This document shows, piece after piece, positions 43,903 to 51,808 of a DNA stretch of 64,000 nucleotides. The position numbers and the translations under genes were made by a program. The DNA is taken from NCBI GenBank assembly GCA_963783505.1, contig CAWAOP010000057.1, forward strand, positions 62,001 through 126,000, given 5' to 3'. Source of the stretch: BOG-224 sp963783505. Its GTDB lineage: Bacteria > Acidobacteriota > Terriglobia > Bryobacterales > Bryobacteraceae. The first letter of the stretch is position 1; each line of letters opens with the position of its first letter. The notes beneath the pieces were generated by a model. The model made no database searches. It worked only from the letters and a program-made list of their open reading frames with translations, and had not been told where the DNA came from.

Positions 43903-46707
43903 ATGGAGACTTCGATCGAGCTGACGCGGGTTGCGCAGGGGCTTCCGGAACGCATCTCGACGCGCATCCAGCGACTGCTGGCCGCTTCGCCGGATCCCGA
44001 CAAAGCCGCTCTCCGTTTGGGACAACTCAAGCAGGAGTCGCTTTCGGGCTTTAGCCGCATCGCGGCGTCGCCCGAGGCGCTGCGATGCGCCATCGCCGTT
44101 TTCTCGTTCAGCGAGTTTCTTTCCTCCGACGTCATCCATAATCCGGAGTTGATCCTGCAAGCCGCCGCCTCGGGCAGCCTCCATCGAACGCTCCGCTCCG
44201 AGGAGTTCGCGCAGAAGCTGATCGAGCGGATTGGGACGGATTCCGGAATTCCTCCCGCCGCCGAACTGGCGCGCTTTCGCCGGAGGCAGTTGCTGCGGAT
44301 CGTCCTGCGCGATGCGCTGGGCGTGGCGACGCTCACGGATGTCACCGACGAGCTTTCGAGTCTGGCGGACGCCGTCCTGGACGTGGCTTACCGCCGCATC
44401 CGCTCGAGCCTGGTGGCGCGGCATGGCGAGCCGCTCCTGGCCGGTGGCGGCCCCTGCGGGCTTTCCGTCATTTCGCTGGGGAAACTCGGCGGCCGGGAGT
44501 TGAATTACAGCTCCGACATCGACCTGATGTTCGTCTACGGCGGGCCGGGCGCGACGAACGGCGCCGCGCCGCTCAGCAACGCGGAGTTTTACAAGAAAGT
44601 GGCGAACGAGTACATCGCGCTGCTCTCTACCTATACCGCCGATGGGCAGTCCTATCGCGTCGATCTGCGCTTGCGGCCGGACGGGCGGCTGGGCGAGATC
44701 TGCATCTCCGAGGAAGGCGCGGAAGCGTATTACGCGCACCGCGGCCGCGACTGGGAGAAGCAGATGCTCATCAAGGCGCGCGTTTCGGCGGGCGAGCCGG
44801 AACCGGGACAAGCGTTGCTGGAGTTTGTGGAGCCTCTGATTTACGAGAGCTCGCTGGATTTCCGGTCCGTGGAAGCGGTTTCCGAGACGCGCCAGAGAAT
44901 GAGCGAGAAAACGGTTTCCAAACGCGCGCTTCAGGGCGGACCGGACGTAAAACTCGCGCCCGGCGGAATTCGCGATATCGAATTCCTCGCTCAGTGCCTC
45001 CAGCGGCTCCACGGAGGGCGCGAACCGTGGGTGCGCCACGGCGGCACCATGCTGGCGCTGTTCCGATTGCATGACAAGGGCCTGCTCTCGCCTACGGAAT
45101 ACTCGCGCCTGGCGGAAGCTTACCAGTTTTTGCGGCACATCGAACACCGGCTGCAAATCGAAGAAGACCGCCAGACGCACACGCTGCCTACGGACTTTGA
45201 CGCCCTGGACCGCATCGCGCGGAGAATGCCCGGTGGGACGCTGGCCGATGGCGACGCGCTCATGGCGCGTTTGGAACAGTGCCAGACGGACGTGCGGGAG
45301 ATTTACGAGCGCGTCATTTACGCTCAGAAGCCGGTCTACTACACGCTGCCGGCGCCTCCGGCGCCGTGGGAGGAGGACCACGAGGCGACCGCGCAGCCCA
45401 CCAGCCTGACGCGCTTTCTGGACGAGCGGGCCCCGCAGCTCGCCGAAGCGCTGGCAGGCTCCGATCTACGCCGCGGGCAGGAACGGTTCCAGCATTTTCT
45501 GGAGCGGGCGTTCGCGGCGCCGGAGATTCTGGCCCGCCTGGAAGCCGATCCCACGCTGGCGGCCGGCGCGCTGGATCTGTTCGAGCACAGCCCGTATTTC
45601 GCCGATGCGCTGCTGCGCGATCCCGAGATGCTGGAGGAAATCGGCCGCGACTCGGTTCTCCGCCTCGATCCGCTGGAAACCGCCTCCAGCTTGCGCCGGT
45701 TCTACGGCCGCCAGATGCTGCGAATCCAGAGCCGCAGCGTCTTGAACGGCGCGCCGATATTTGAAACGCTGGCCCAGACCTCCGCACTTGCCGATTGCGT
45801 GATCGAGGCCGCATACAGACTCGCCCTGAGCGAATCGCAGCGACCGGCGTCCGGGGAATACGAGCCGCGCAAACAGATGATGGTCATCGCGCTCGGGCGG
45901 CTGGGCATGCGGGAGTTCGATCTGGGCTCCGACGCGGATCTGCTCTTCGTGCTCCCCGATGCGGACGCGGGCGAGCAACCGTTCTGGTCCTCGGTTGCCG
46001 AGCACATGATCGATACGCTGAGCGCTTACACCGGCGTAGGCGTCATGTTCGCGGTGGATACTCGGCTGCGTCCCAATGGCCGCGAGGGCGACCTGGTGCA
46101 AACCGAAAGCGCCTATCGCCGCTACTTCGAGAATCAGGCCGAGGCGTGGGAAGGCATCACCTACATGAAGTCGCGCGGGGTGGCCGGGGATGTGGAGCGC
46201 GCCACCGAATTTCTTACCGACTTACAGACCATCGACTGGCGGCGCTACGGCCGCAGCAAGCGCTCGCGCCGGGACCTCGCGGAAATGCGCGTCCGCCTGG
46301 AGCGCGAGCAAGGCGCGCGCAATCCGCTCAAGGCCGGAGGGGGCGGCTACTACGATATCGATTTCGTCCTGATGTACCTCCGGCTCAAAGGGGCGGGCAT
46401 TTTCTACAGGGTGCTGAACACTCCGGAGCGCATCCGCGTGATCGAGCAGATGGGCCACTTGGACCCCGAGGACGCCGACTTTTTGCGCGACGCTTCCACG
46501 TTCTACCGCGCCCTGGATCACGGCCAGCGCGTTTCCACAGGCCATGCCGAAGGCAAGCTCCCCTCGGCGGAAAGCCAATTAGAGACTTTGGCCGCGCTGG
46601 TGAGACGGTGGACGCCCGAGTCCATGCACAGGCAATCGCTGGAGGCGACGCTCTATGAGATCCGCCTGGGCACCCGCCGGATGTTCAACCGGTTGTTTCT
46701 GGAGTAG
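43903..46707 (+). CDS. glnE: Bifunctional glutamine synthetase adenylyltransferase/deadenylase
   Basis: A 934-residue intact protein with the two nucleotidyltransferase halves of GlnE: SLGKLGGRELNYSSDIDLMFVYGG (about 190) and ALGRLGMREFDLGSDADLLFVL (about 665), each with the GS/DxD catalytic pattern, and RQMLRIQSRSVLN between. It attaches and removes AMP on glutamine synthetase in response to PII. Its start follows the MOSC stop by 3 bases. The last 258 bases are duplicated at 47478-47735, on the other side of a HigBA pair. Confidence 0.96.
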   Translation: METSIELTRVAQGLPERISTRIQRLLAASPDPDKAALRLGQLKQESLSGFSRIAASPEALRCAIAVFSFSEFLSSDVIHNPELILQAAASGSLHRTLRSEEFAQKLIERIGTDSGIPPAAELARFRRRQLLRIVLRDALGVATLTDVTDELSSLADAVLDVAYRRIRSSLVARHGEPLLAGGGPCGLSVISLGKLGGRELNYSSDIDLMFVYGGPGATNGAAPLSNAEFYKKVANEYIALLSTYTADGQSYRVDLRLRPDGRLGEICISEEGAEAYYAHRGRDWEKQMLIKARVSAGEPEPGQALLEFVEPLIYESSLDFRSVEAVSETRQRMSEKTVSKRALQGGPDVKLAPGGIRDIEFLAQCLQRLHGGREPWVRHGGTMLALFRLHDKGLLSPTEYSRLAEAYQFLRHIEHRLQIEEDRQTHTLPTDFDALDRIARRMPGGTLADGDALMARLEQCQTDVREIYERVIYAQKPVYYTLPAPPAPWEEDHEATAQPTSLTRFLDERAPQLAEALAGSDLRRGQERFQHFLERAFAAPEILARLEADPTLAAGALDLFEHSPYFADALLRDPEMLEEIGRDSVLRLDPLETASSLRRFYGRQMLRIQSRSVLNGAPIFETLAQTSALADCVIEAAYRLALSESQRPASGEYEPRKQMMVIALGRLGMREFDLGSDADLLFVLPDADAGEQPFWSSVAEHMIDTLSAYTGVGVMFAVDTRLRPNGREGDLVQTESAYRRYFENQAEAWEGITYMKSRGVAGDVERATEFLTDLQTIDWRRYGRSKRSRRDLAEMRVRLEREQGARNPLKAGGGGYYDIDFVLMYLRLKGAGIFYRVLNTPERIRVIEQMGHLDPEDADFLRDASTFYRALDHGQRVSTGHAEGKLPSAESQLETLAALVRRWTPESMHRQSLEATLYEIRLGTRRMFNRLFLE

Positions 46708-46790
46708 TGCCCGCCCGAAAACCGGCGCAGGCTGGCAGGCAGCCACGATGAACCTGACAACTGGTAACATACAGTTTACGGTGTATTCCG

Positions 46791-47069
46791 ATGATCGGGA
46801 GCTTCAAGCACCGGGGCCTGAAACGGCTCTATGAACGTGGCGACCGGAGCGGGATACGGCCTGATTTGGTGGACACGGTTCAGGAGATTCTGACCGTCCT
46901 CGATAAGGCTGCTACGCCACAGGCGCTGAACCTTCCCGGTTATCGTCTTCACCCGCTGAAAGGCGATTTGGAGGGGTTTTGGTCTGTGACGGTGCGGGCC
47001 AACTGGCGCATCATGTTTCGTTTCGACGAAGGCGCCGCGTTTGACGTTGAATTCATCGATTACCATTGA
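46791..47069 (+). CDS. higB: HigB/RelE-type toxin
   Basis: A 92-residue protein starting IGSFKHRGLKRLYERGDRSGIRPDLVDTVQEIL, then LNLPGYRLHPLKGDLEGFWSVTVRANWRIMFRF, the usual HigB pattern with a C-terminal EFIDYH. HigB enzymes cut mRNA on the ribosome. Its stop lies 14 bases before the HigA start. It begins 84 bases after the glnE stop and, with its partner, is the cargo between the two glnE ends. Confidence 0.9.
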   Translation: MIGSFKHRGLKRLYERGDRSGIRPDLVDTVQEILTVLDKAATPQALNLPGYRLHPLKGDLEGFWSVTVRANWRIMFRFDEGAAFDVEFIDYH

Positions 47070-47082
47070 AGGAGAATACGAC

Positions 47083-47388
47083 ATGCCCATGAAGAATCCC
47101 GCACATCCCGGACGCATCGTTCGGAGCGCGTGCCTTGAGCCGTTGGGCCTGTCTGTGACCGCTGGGGCGAAGATTCTCGGCGTCACCCGGCAGACTCTCA
47201 CCAAGGTCATTAACGGCAAGTCCGGCATCAGCCCGGAAATGGCTATCCGGCTGACGAAAGCATTCGGCAGCACGGAGGAAACGTGGATGGGAATGCAGCT
47301 TGCCTACGACCTTGCCGCCGCGCGCAGGGAAGAAAGCAAAATCAAGGTGCGTCGCCAGTACGTTCCGCAAGAACTGCACGTCCAATAA
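47083..47388 (+). CDS. higA: HigA-type antitoxin (XRE family)
   Basis: The protein is 101 residues from the ATG at 47083, preceded by AAGGAGAATACGAC; a longer frame reaching into higB is not supported. It has an N-terminal HTH (LSVTAGAKILGVTRQTLTKVINGKSGISPEMAIRLTKAFG) and EETWMGMQLAYDLAAAR, as in HigA. It neutralises HigB and represses its own promoter. It ends 89 bases before the second copy of the glnE 3' end. Confidence 0.92.
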   Translation: MPMKNPAHPGRIVRSACLEPLGLSVTAGAKILGVTRQTLTKVINGKSGISPEMAIRLTKAFGSTEETWMGMQLAYDLAAARREESKIKVRRQYVPQELHVQ

Positions 47389-47477
47389 CGCCCGGCCGGG
47401 CCGAGCCTCCCCGGTTTGTGAGCCGTCCCGTAAAGGGGAACGTTTTTGCATATCCAGGCTGACCGCCTGCGAAAGTG

Positions 47478-47735
47478 ATGGGCCACCTGGACCCCGAGGA
47501 CGCCGACTTCCTGCGCGACGCCGCTACGTTCTACCGCGCCCTGGATCACGGCCAGCGCGTTTCCACGGGTCACGCCGAGGGGAACCTCCCTTCGGCCGAA
47601 AGCCAGGTGGAGACGCTTGCCGCGCTGGTGAAACGGTGGACGCCGGATTCCATGCACGGCCAATCGCTCGAAGCGACGCTCTATGAGATCCGCCTCGGTA
47701 CCCGCCGGATGTTCAACCGGTTGTTTCTCGAGTAG
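47478..47735 (+). pseudogene. Second copy of the glnE 3' end (258 bp)
   Basis: It aligns without gaps to 46450-46707 and ends in the same frame and stop. I count about 30 base differences, of which about 20 codons are synonymous and 6 change an amino acid (Ser-Ala, Lys-Asn, Leu-Val, Arg-Lys, Glu-Asp, Arg-Gly). The translation keeps GHLDPEDADFLRDAATFYRA and LYEIRLGTRRMFNRLFLE. It begins at a Met codon of the native frame but has no clear ribosome site. Conservation of the coding sequence shows that it diverged while functional, so it is not a simple decaying duplicate. Confidence 0.95.
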
Positions 47736-47879
47736 GCCGCGCGAAGCAAGCGGGATAGTGGGTTTCGGCCACTGAATGAGATTCGGAAGTCTAAATGGAA
47801 ACTCCGGCTTATTCCGTTCGGGGCAGAACGTTTCGCCTTCGCAATGCGTATTTACTTTGAACAAGAGGAGTGTGCGCTC

Positions 47880-49544
47880 ATGCGGAAGATCTTGTGGACC
47901 GTCTTTTTCAGTCTCGCAGCCTGCCTGGGGTTCGGCCAAACGCCGGAGAGCGCCGACAAGTTCGAAGCCGCCGACGTACACGCCAGTCCGAAAGCCCAAA
48001 ACCAGAACTTCCGAACCCCGGCCGCCGCCAACGGCCGTTACACCGTCAGGTACGCGACCATGGTGGATCTCATCCGCACGTCGTACGGGGTGGAAGCGGA
48101 CAAGGTGCTGGGCGGTCCGAGCTGGCTCGAAATGCGCAAGTTCGACATCGTCGCCAAGGTCCCCAGCGATGCCAAGGTTGAAGACTGGAAGCCGGCCCTT
48201 CAAGCGCTTCTGGCCGACCGCTTCAAACTGGTACTACACCAGGACACCAAGCCCCTGCCTGCCTACGCTCTGACGGCCGGCAAGAAGCCCCAGCTCAAGG
48301 AGGCCGAAGGGACCGAGGAAGCGGGCTGCAAAACCCAAACGAGTGTCGCTCCCTCCACGGCGACCGATAGCGGAGGCGCGACGCTGGGCGCCGTAAACGG
48401 GACGCCCATAGGCCTGAACTCGGACCTGAATGTCCAGTTCTTGTGCCGGAACCTGACCATTCCGAAACTGGGAGAGCAAATACGAAGCATGTTGGGAGCG
48501 TCCTTGATCCAGAGTCCGATCCTGGATCGGACGGGCCTCAAGGGAGCCTACAACTTCGACGTTCGTATCACGATGCAAATGGCGACGATGCTTACTTCGG
48601 GCGGAACGAGTGTCGGCAACCTCATCAGCGACGCGCTGGAAAAACAGCTCGGCCTGAAACTGGAGCGGGTAGACGTTCCGACGCCGGTGATCCTGGTGGA
48701 TAGCGTGGCCGAACAGCCCAGCGATAATTCGCCAGGGCTGGCGGAAATCATGCCTCCCATTCCGCCGCCGGCCGAGTTCGAAGTGGCCAGCGTGAAACTG
48801 GTCGATCCAAATCCAAACGGACCGTCGGCGATGTCGATGCGCGCTCAGCCCGGAGGCCGGTTTGTAGCCACCGGCATACCTTTGAGCATTCTCATGTCGC
48901 TGGCGTTTTCAAATGAGGGCTACTCACGGGTTACCGGAACGCCCACCTGGATGGGTTCCGTCCGTGTGGACGTCAACGCCAAGGCGCCGGCGGGAGTCGA
49001 GATCTCCACCAGCGACAGGGAGACGCTCGCGCCGATGATGCTTTCCCTTCTCAAGGAACGCTTCGGGCTGAAGTACCATTCCGAGGAGCAGCAGGTGACC
49101 GCGTACACGTTGGTGGCTGCCAAGCCGAAGCTGAAGCAGTCCGATCCCAAGAGCAGGACGTACTGCAAGTCCGGCTCCGCCCCGGCAGGTTCGCCCGCCG
49201 GAACCCAGATCATCACCTGCCAGAACATCTCGATGGACGAGTTCGCCGACTGGCTTCGCGGGAGGGCGCAGGAACTTACCTGGCCAGTGTTGAACGGAAC
49301 CGATTTGGATGGCCGCTGGGACTTTTCTTTCACGTTCAGCCCACTCGGCGCCGCGTTGCGAACGGCGCTGGCGGGCGGCGGCGCCTCGGCCGCAGGCGGC
49401 CCAGCCATGGCGGCGGACCCAATCGGCGGCGTCACCATTTTCGAAGCGCTCGAAAAGCAGGCCGGGCTGAAGCTGACTGCCCAGAAGCGCCCGCAGCAGA
49501 TGATTGTGATCGACCATCTGGAACAGAAGCCGACTGAAAACTGA
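47880..49544 (+). CDS. Exported two-domain TIGR03435 (DUF3738) protein
   Basis: A 554-residue protein with signal peptide RKILWTVFFSLAACLGFGQ; GAGGAG lies about 9 bases before the ATG. TIGR03435 domains are usually single. Here two are joined: about 20-275 (FEAADVHASPKAQNQNFRTPAA; YATMVDLIRTSYGV; GLKLERVDVPTPVILVDSVAEQPS) and about 300-550 (FEVASVKLVDPNPNGP; PLSILMSLAFSNEGYSRVTGTPTWMG; ALEKQAGLKLTAQKRPQQMIVIDHLEQKPTEN). The family is abundant in Solibacter relatives, sometimes linked to peptidases or TonB-C proteins, and has no known function. It is the first gene after the glnE-end remnant. Confidence 0.85.
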   Translation: MRKILWTVFFSLAACLGFGQTPESADKFEAADVHASPKAQNQNFRTPAAANGRYTVRYATMVDLIRTSYGVEADKVLGGPSWLEMRKFDIVAKVPSDAKVEDWKPALQALLADRFKLVLHQDTKPLPAYALTAGKKPQLKEAEGTEEAGCKTQTSVAPSTATDSGGATLGAVNGTPIGLNSDLNVQFLCRNLTIPKLGEQIRSMLGASLIQSPILDRTGLKGAYNFDVRITMQMATMLTSGGTSVGNLISDALEKQLGLKLERVDVPTPVILVDSVAEQPSDNSPGLAEIMPPIPPPAEFEVASVKLVDPNPNGPSAMSMRAQPGGRFVATGIPLSILMSLAFSNEGYSRVTGTPTWMGSVRVDVNAKAPAGVEISTSDRETLAPMMLSLLKERFGLKYHSEEQQVTAYTLVAAKPKLKQSDPKSRTYCKSGSAPAGSPAGTQIITCQNISMDEFADWLRGRAQELTWPVLNGTDLDGRWDFSFTFSPLGAALRTALAGGGASAAGGPAMAADPIGGVTIFEALEKQAGLKLTAQKRPQQMIVIDHLEQKPTEN

Positions 49545-49679
49545 ACGGAGCCTGGTTCCTCACAACCTGCGCGGATGTCGCGTTTTGGGGAAAATGGCCT
49601 CCAGCGTGGGCGCTTGACCCGTGGGCGCTTGCCACTGGCGTTCGGGGCCGCATCGGTCTACACTGGTCGCTACGAGATC

Positions 49680-50015
49680 ATGGAAATCACTCATAGGGAA
49701 ATGGCGCCGGGAGTCGAGGCTATCGCGATCTCCGGAAAGGTCCGGATGGGGCCGTCGAGCGAGCCGATTGTCGCCACGGTCGAGGAGTTGCTTCGACAGG
49801 GGAAGCGAAAGCTGATCTTCGATCTATCGGGCGTGACCGGCATCGATAGCACCGGCATCGGCCGTTTCATCTCCGCCTATAACAAGGTGGCGGCGACCGG
49901 GGGCGATATGCGCATGGCCGGGGCGGCCGGGCACGTCTTCGACGCGTTCCATATCAGCCTTCTCGACACCGTATTCCGCTTTTACGCGACGGTGGAGGAC
50001 GCCGCGAAGGCTTGA
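49680..50015 (+). CDS. STAS-domain anti-sigma factor antagonist-like protein
   Basis: The protein is 111 residues from the ATG at 49680; a frame from 49575 lacks a ribosome site. The core is KLIFDLSGVTGIDSTGIGRFISAYNKVAATGGDMRMAG, with the phosphorylatable Ser in the DST motif, as in SpoIIAA/RsbV. It is therefore a candidate to bind and release an anti-sigma kinase. No kinase gene is near. Its stop directly abuts the start of the cupin gene. Confidence 0.88.
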   Translation: MEITHREMAPGVEAIAISGKVRMGPSSEPIVATVEELLRQGKRKLIFDLSGVTGIDSTGIGRFISAYNKVAATGGDMRMAGAAGHVFDAFHISLLDTVFRFYATVEDAAKA

Positions 50016-50501
50016 ATGGCGGCGCCGGCAACGCAACTTCTCGATCGCGCACTGTTCGACGCGCTTCTGGAACGGGCGCGCAACTCTCCCCGGCGGCGTA
50101 CCAACCACAATTTTCACGTCAGCCACGACGAGCACGCGAATCGTTTTCTCAACGCGATGCTCGAAGGAACGTACATCGCCCCGCACCGTCACCTTGACCC
50201 TCCCAAGCCCGAGTCGTTCCTGGTGCTCGAAGGAGAGATCGCCTTCTTCACCTTCGACGACGAAGGCAACATCCTGGAAGCCCGGCGACTGGGCGCGGAC
50301 CCTATGGGGATCGATATTCAGCCCGGCATCTGGCACACGGCAGCAGTGCTGAGCCCTCATGCCATCTGCTTCGAAGTGAAGCCGGGCCCGTATTCTCCGC
50401 TCACCGACAAGGAATTCGCGCCGTGGGCTCCGCGGGAAGGCGATCCGCGCGTGCCCGCCTACCTTGAGAAGTTGCTGGCTGGCGTCGTGCGGCGAAAATA
50501 A
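50016..50501 (+). CDS. WbuC-like cupin protein
   Basis: A 161-residue protein with the WbuC layout: TNHNFHVSHDEHANRFLNAMLEGTYIAPHRHLDPPKPESFLVLEGEIAFFTFDDEGN, plus a second cupin block IQPGIWHTAAVLSPHAICFEVKPGPYSP. The His/Glu/His metal site looks intact (HRH...E...H). WbuC genes are often found with O-antigen genes and have no firm function. The ATG abuts the STAS stop, so the two genes are cotranscribed. The last six codons overlap the left end of the MITE-like repeat (copy 2), suggesting that the repeat shaped the C-terminus. Confidence 0.88.
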   Translation: MAAPATQLLDRALFDALLERARNSPRRRTNHNFHVSHDEHANRFLNAMLEGTYIAPHRHLDPPKPESFLVLEGEIAFFTFDDEGNILEARRLGADPMGIDIQPGIWHTAAVLSPHAICFEVKPGPYSPLTDKEFAPWAPREGDPRVPAYLEKLLAGVVRRK

Positions 50502-50628
50502 TGGACAGTAAGATTGGCCCAAGGGCAAAGCGGGGACAGGCACGAAATTTCGCAAAATACGCGAAATTCGAGCGAGTCCCCGTTTTGCAGTCTGTAGTAA
50601 TGTTCAGTATTTGCGCCGCACTTCACTA
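50483..50628. repeat. MITE/REP-like palindromic element, copy 2
   Basis: The core at 50525-50588 matches copy 1 (8409-8472) closely: GGGCAAAGCGGGGACAGG at the left, AGTCCCCGTTTTGCAG at the right. The right outer repeat (TTGCGCCGCACTTCACTA) also matches. The left outer repeat is present only in degenerate form as GTCGTGCGGCGAAAATA and lies inside the cupin coding sequence. Confidence 0.8.
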
Positions 50629-50641
50629 AAGTGAAGGGATA

Positions 50642-50663
50642 GGGGCAGGCCGAATCCTGCCCC
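50642..50663. terminator. Hairpin after the tiny lysine-rich gene
   Basis: GGGGCAGG, loop CCGAAT, CCTGCCCC: a perfect 8-bp stem, 12 bases after the tiny gene's stop on the minus strand. There is no clear U-tract, so termination is likely but not certain. It could also serve the cupin gene from the other side. Confidence 0.5.
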
Positions 50664-50675
50664 GGAGTCAAGCCG

Positions 50676-50753
50676 TTAGCAGGGCTTTTTGCACGGCGCG
50701 CGCTTCTTCGGGGCGGGCTTTTTGGCCGCTGGGGCCGCCTTTTTGGTTGCCAT
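50676..50753 (-). CDS. 25-residue lysine/alanine-rich basic peptide
   Basis: ATG at 50751-50753, TAA at 50676-50678. The translation begins MATKKAAPAAKKPAPKKRAP and ends CKKPC. About a third of the residues are Lys/Arg, with two Cys in the C-terminal tail. The pattern resembles the basic tails of histone H1-like and HU-like proteins. GGAGGTG lies 13 bases upstream, a bit far. A hairpin follows the stop. Its biased composition and tidy frame make it a credible small gene, but there is no homology to prove it. Confidence 0.5.
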   Translation of the reverse strand: MATKKAAPAAKKPAPKKRAPCKKPC

Positions 50754-50833
50754 CAGTTTTATTGGACACCTCCGGCAAGAATAAATCAATAGGGCCGTAA
50801 AATGTTTTTTGCGTGGATTCGTGGGACGGACGT

Positions 50834-51808
50834 TTATCTCGACAGGTTGTACGAGAAATTCAGTTGGAGAGTTATGGTCGGGTCGTTGAACCCCTTGGGA
50901 AAGGGAGGTAAAGGCGTCGAAGCGCTGATGGCCGCCATGGCCGCGCGGTCCAGATTCCCCAGGCCGGACTGCGCGACATATTTGGGGTTGATGACTCTGC
51001 CGCTCTGGTCGATGGTGATTTGAAGCGACACCCGGCCGCTTGAAGCGACGCGGATGCCCGGCAGCATCGCCTGCCAGTACCGGTTCACCCTGGCCTGAAG
51101 AGCGGAGAGATACGGCCTGAAATCCACTCCCTTGGGATCGCTGAGCAATTGCATGCTGCTGTCCTGGGAATTGGGGGACGGATTCAGACTGGCTGCCGAT
51201 CCAGAACCGCCCTGGCCCTGGCCGCCCATCACGCCGCGGATGGCGTCGGTCGCCTTGGGCACCGGAAGAACTCTGCCTGGATCGTACGCAGGCTGCGTCG
51301 GCGGGTTCTCAAAAGGAGAAGGCGCCGGGGGCCTCTGGACAGCCTGGAACTGCGGCTGCATGACGGCGGGCAAATCGGTGTGGATAACCGGAGCTTCCAC
51401 TTTCGGCGGCTCGGGCAGCGGCTCAAGCGGTTTGGGGGCCTGCGGCGGCTCGGTGGGATGGAATTCGCGCACGGGAGGCGGGCCGGGTGCGCCTCCCGGC
51501 AACCGTATACGCGGGCGCGGAACGCTGGCCGCGGCGTCAAACTCCTTGCCGATCTTCGCCGCATTGGGATCCTTCTGTGTGAGCTGAGTAAGCGGTTCGA
51601 TGAGCGGCGTTACGTAAGATAGCTGCTCCCGGAGCGTACCAGGCGCGAACAGGCTCTCGGAGACCAGCAACAGCACGACGACGAATACCACGTGGATGAC
51701 GAACGAGAGGATGGCCGCTTTCCTGCGGCGCGGGCCGTCGCCCGGATCGCCCCATTCGGTCAGCAGGTGTATTTCGTAGTCTTCCGGAGGTGGCGTTACG
51801 GTTTCCAT
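50834..51808 (-). CDS. TonB-family protein
   Basis: A 324-residue protein with one N-terminal membrane helix (KAAILSFVIHVVFVVVLLLVSESLF, about 30-54), a long Pro/Glu-rich spacer (about 90-200: RLPGGAPGPPPVREF, PPKVEAPVIHTDLP), a Gly/Ser-rich hinge and a C-terminal TonB domain (about 235-324: YLSALQARVNRYWQAMLPGIRVASSGRVSLQITIDQSGRVINPKYVAQSG). It should link inner-membrane energy to outer-membrane transporters. Its start overlaps the stop of the oxidoreductase gene by 13 bases, so it is the last gene of the fabZ-lpxA-lpxI-oxidoreductase run. Confidence 0.88.
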   Translation of the reverse strand: METVTPPPEDYEIHLLTEWGDPGDGPRRRKAAILSFVIHVVFVVVLLLVSESLFAPGTLREQLSYVTPLIEPLTQLTQKDPNAAKIGKEFDAAASVPRPRIRLPGGAPGPPPVREFHPTEPPQAPKPLEPLPEPPKVEAPVIHTDLPAVMQPQFQAVQRPPAPSPFENPPTQPAYDPGRVLPVPKATDAIRGVMGGQGQGGSGSAASLNPSPNSQDSSMQLLSDPKGVDFRPYLSALQARVNRYWQAMLPGIRVASSGRVSLQITIDQSGRVINPKYVAQSGLGNLDRAAMAAISASTPLPPFPKGFNDPTITLQLNFSYNLSR

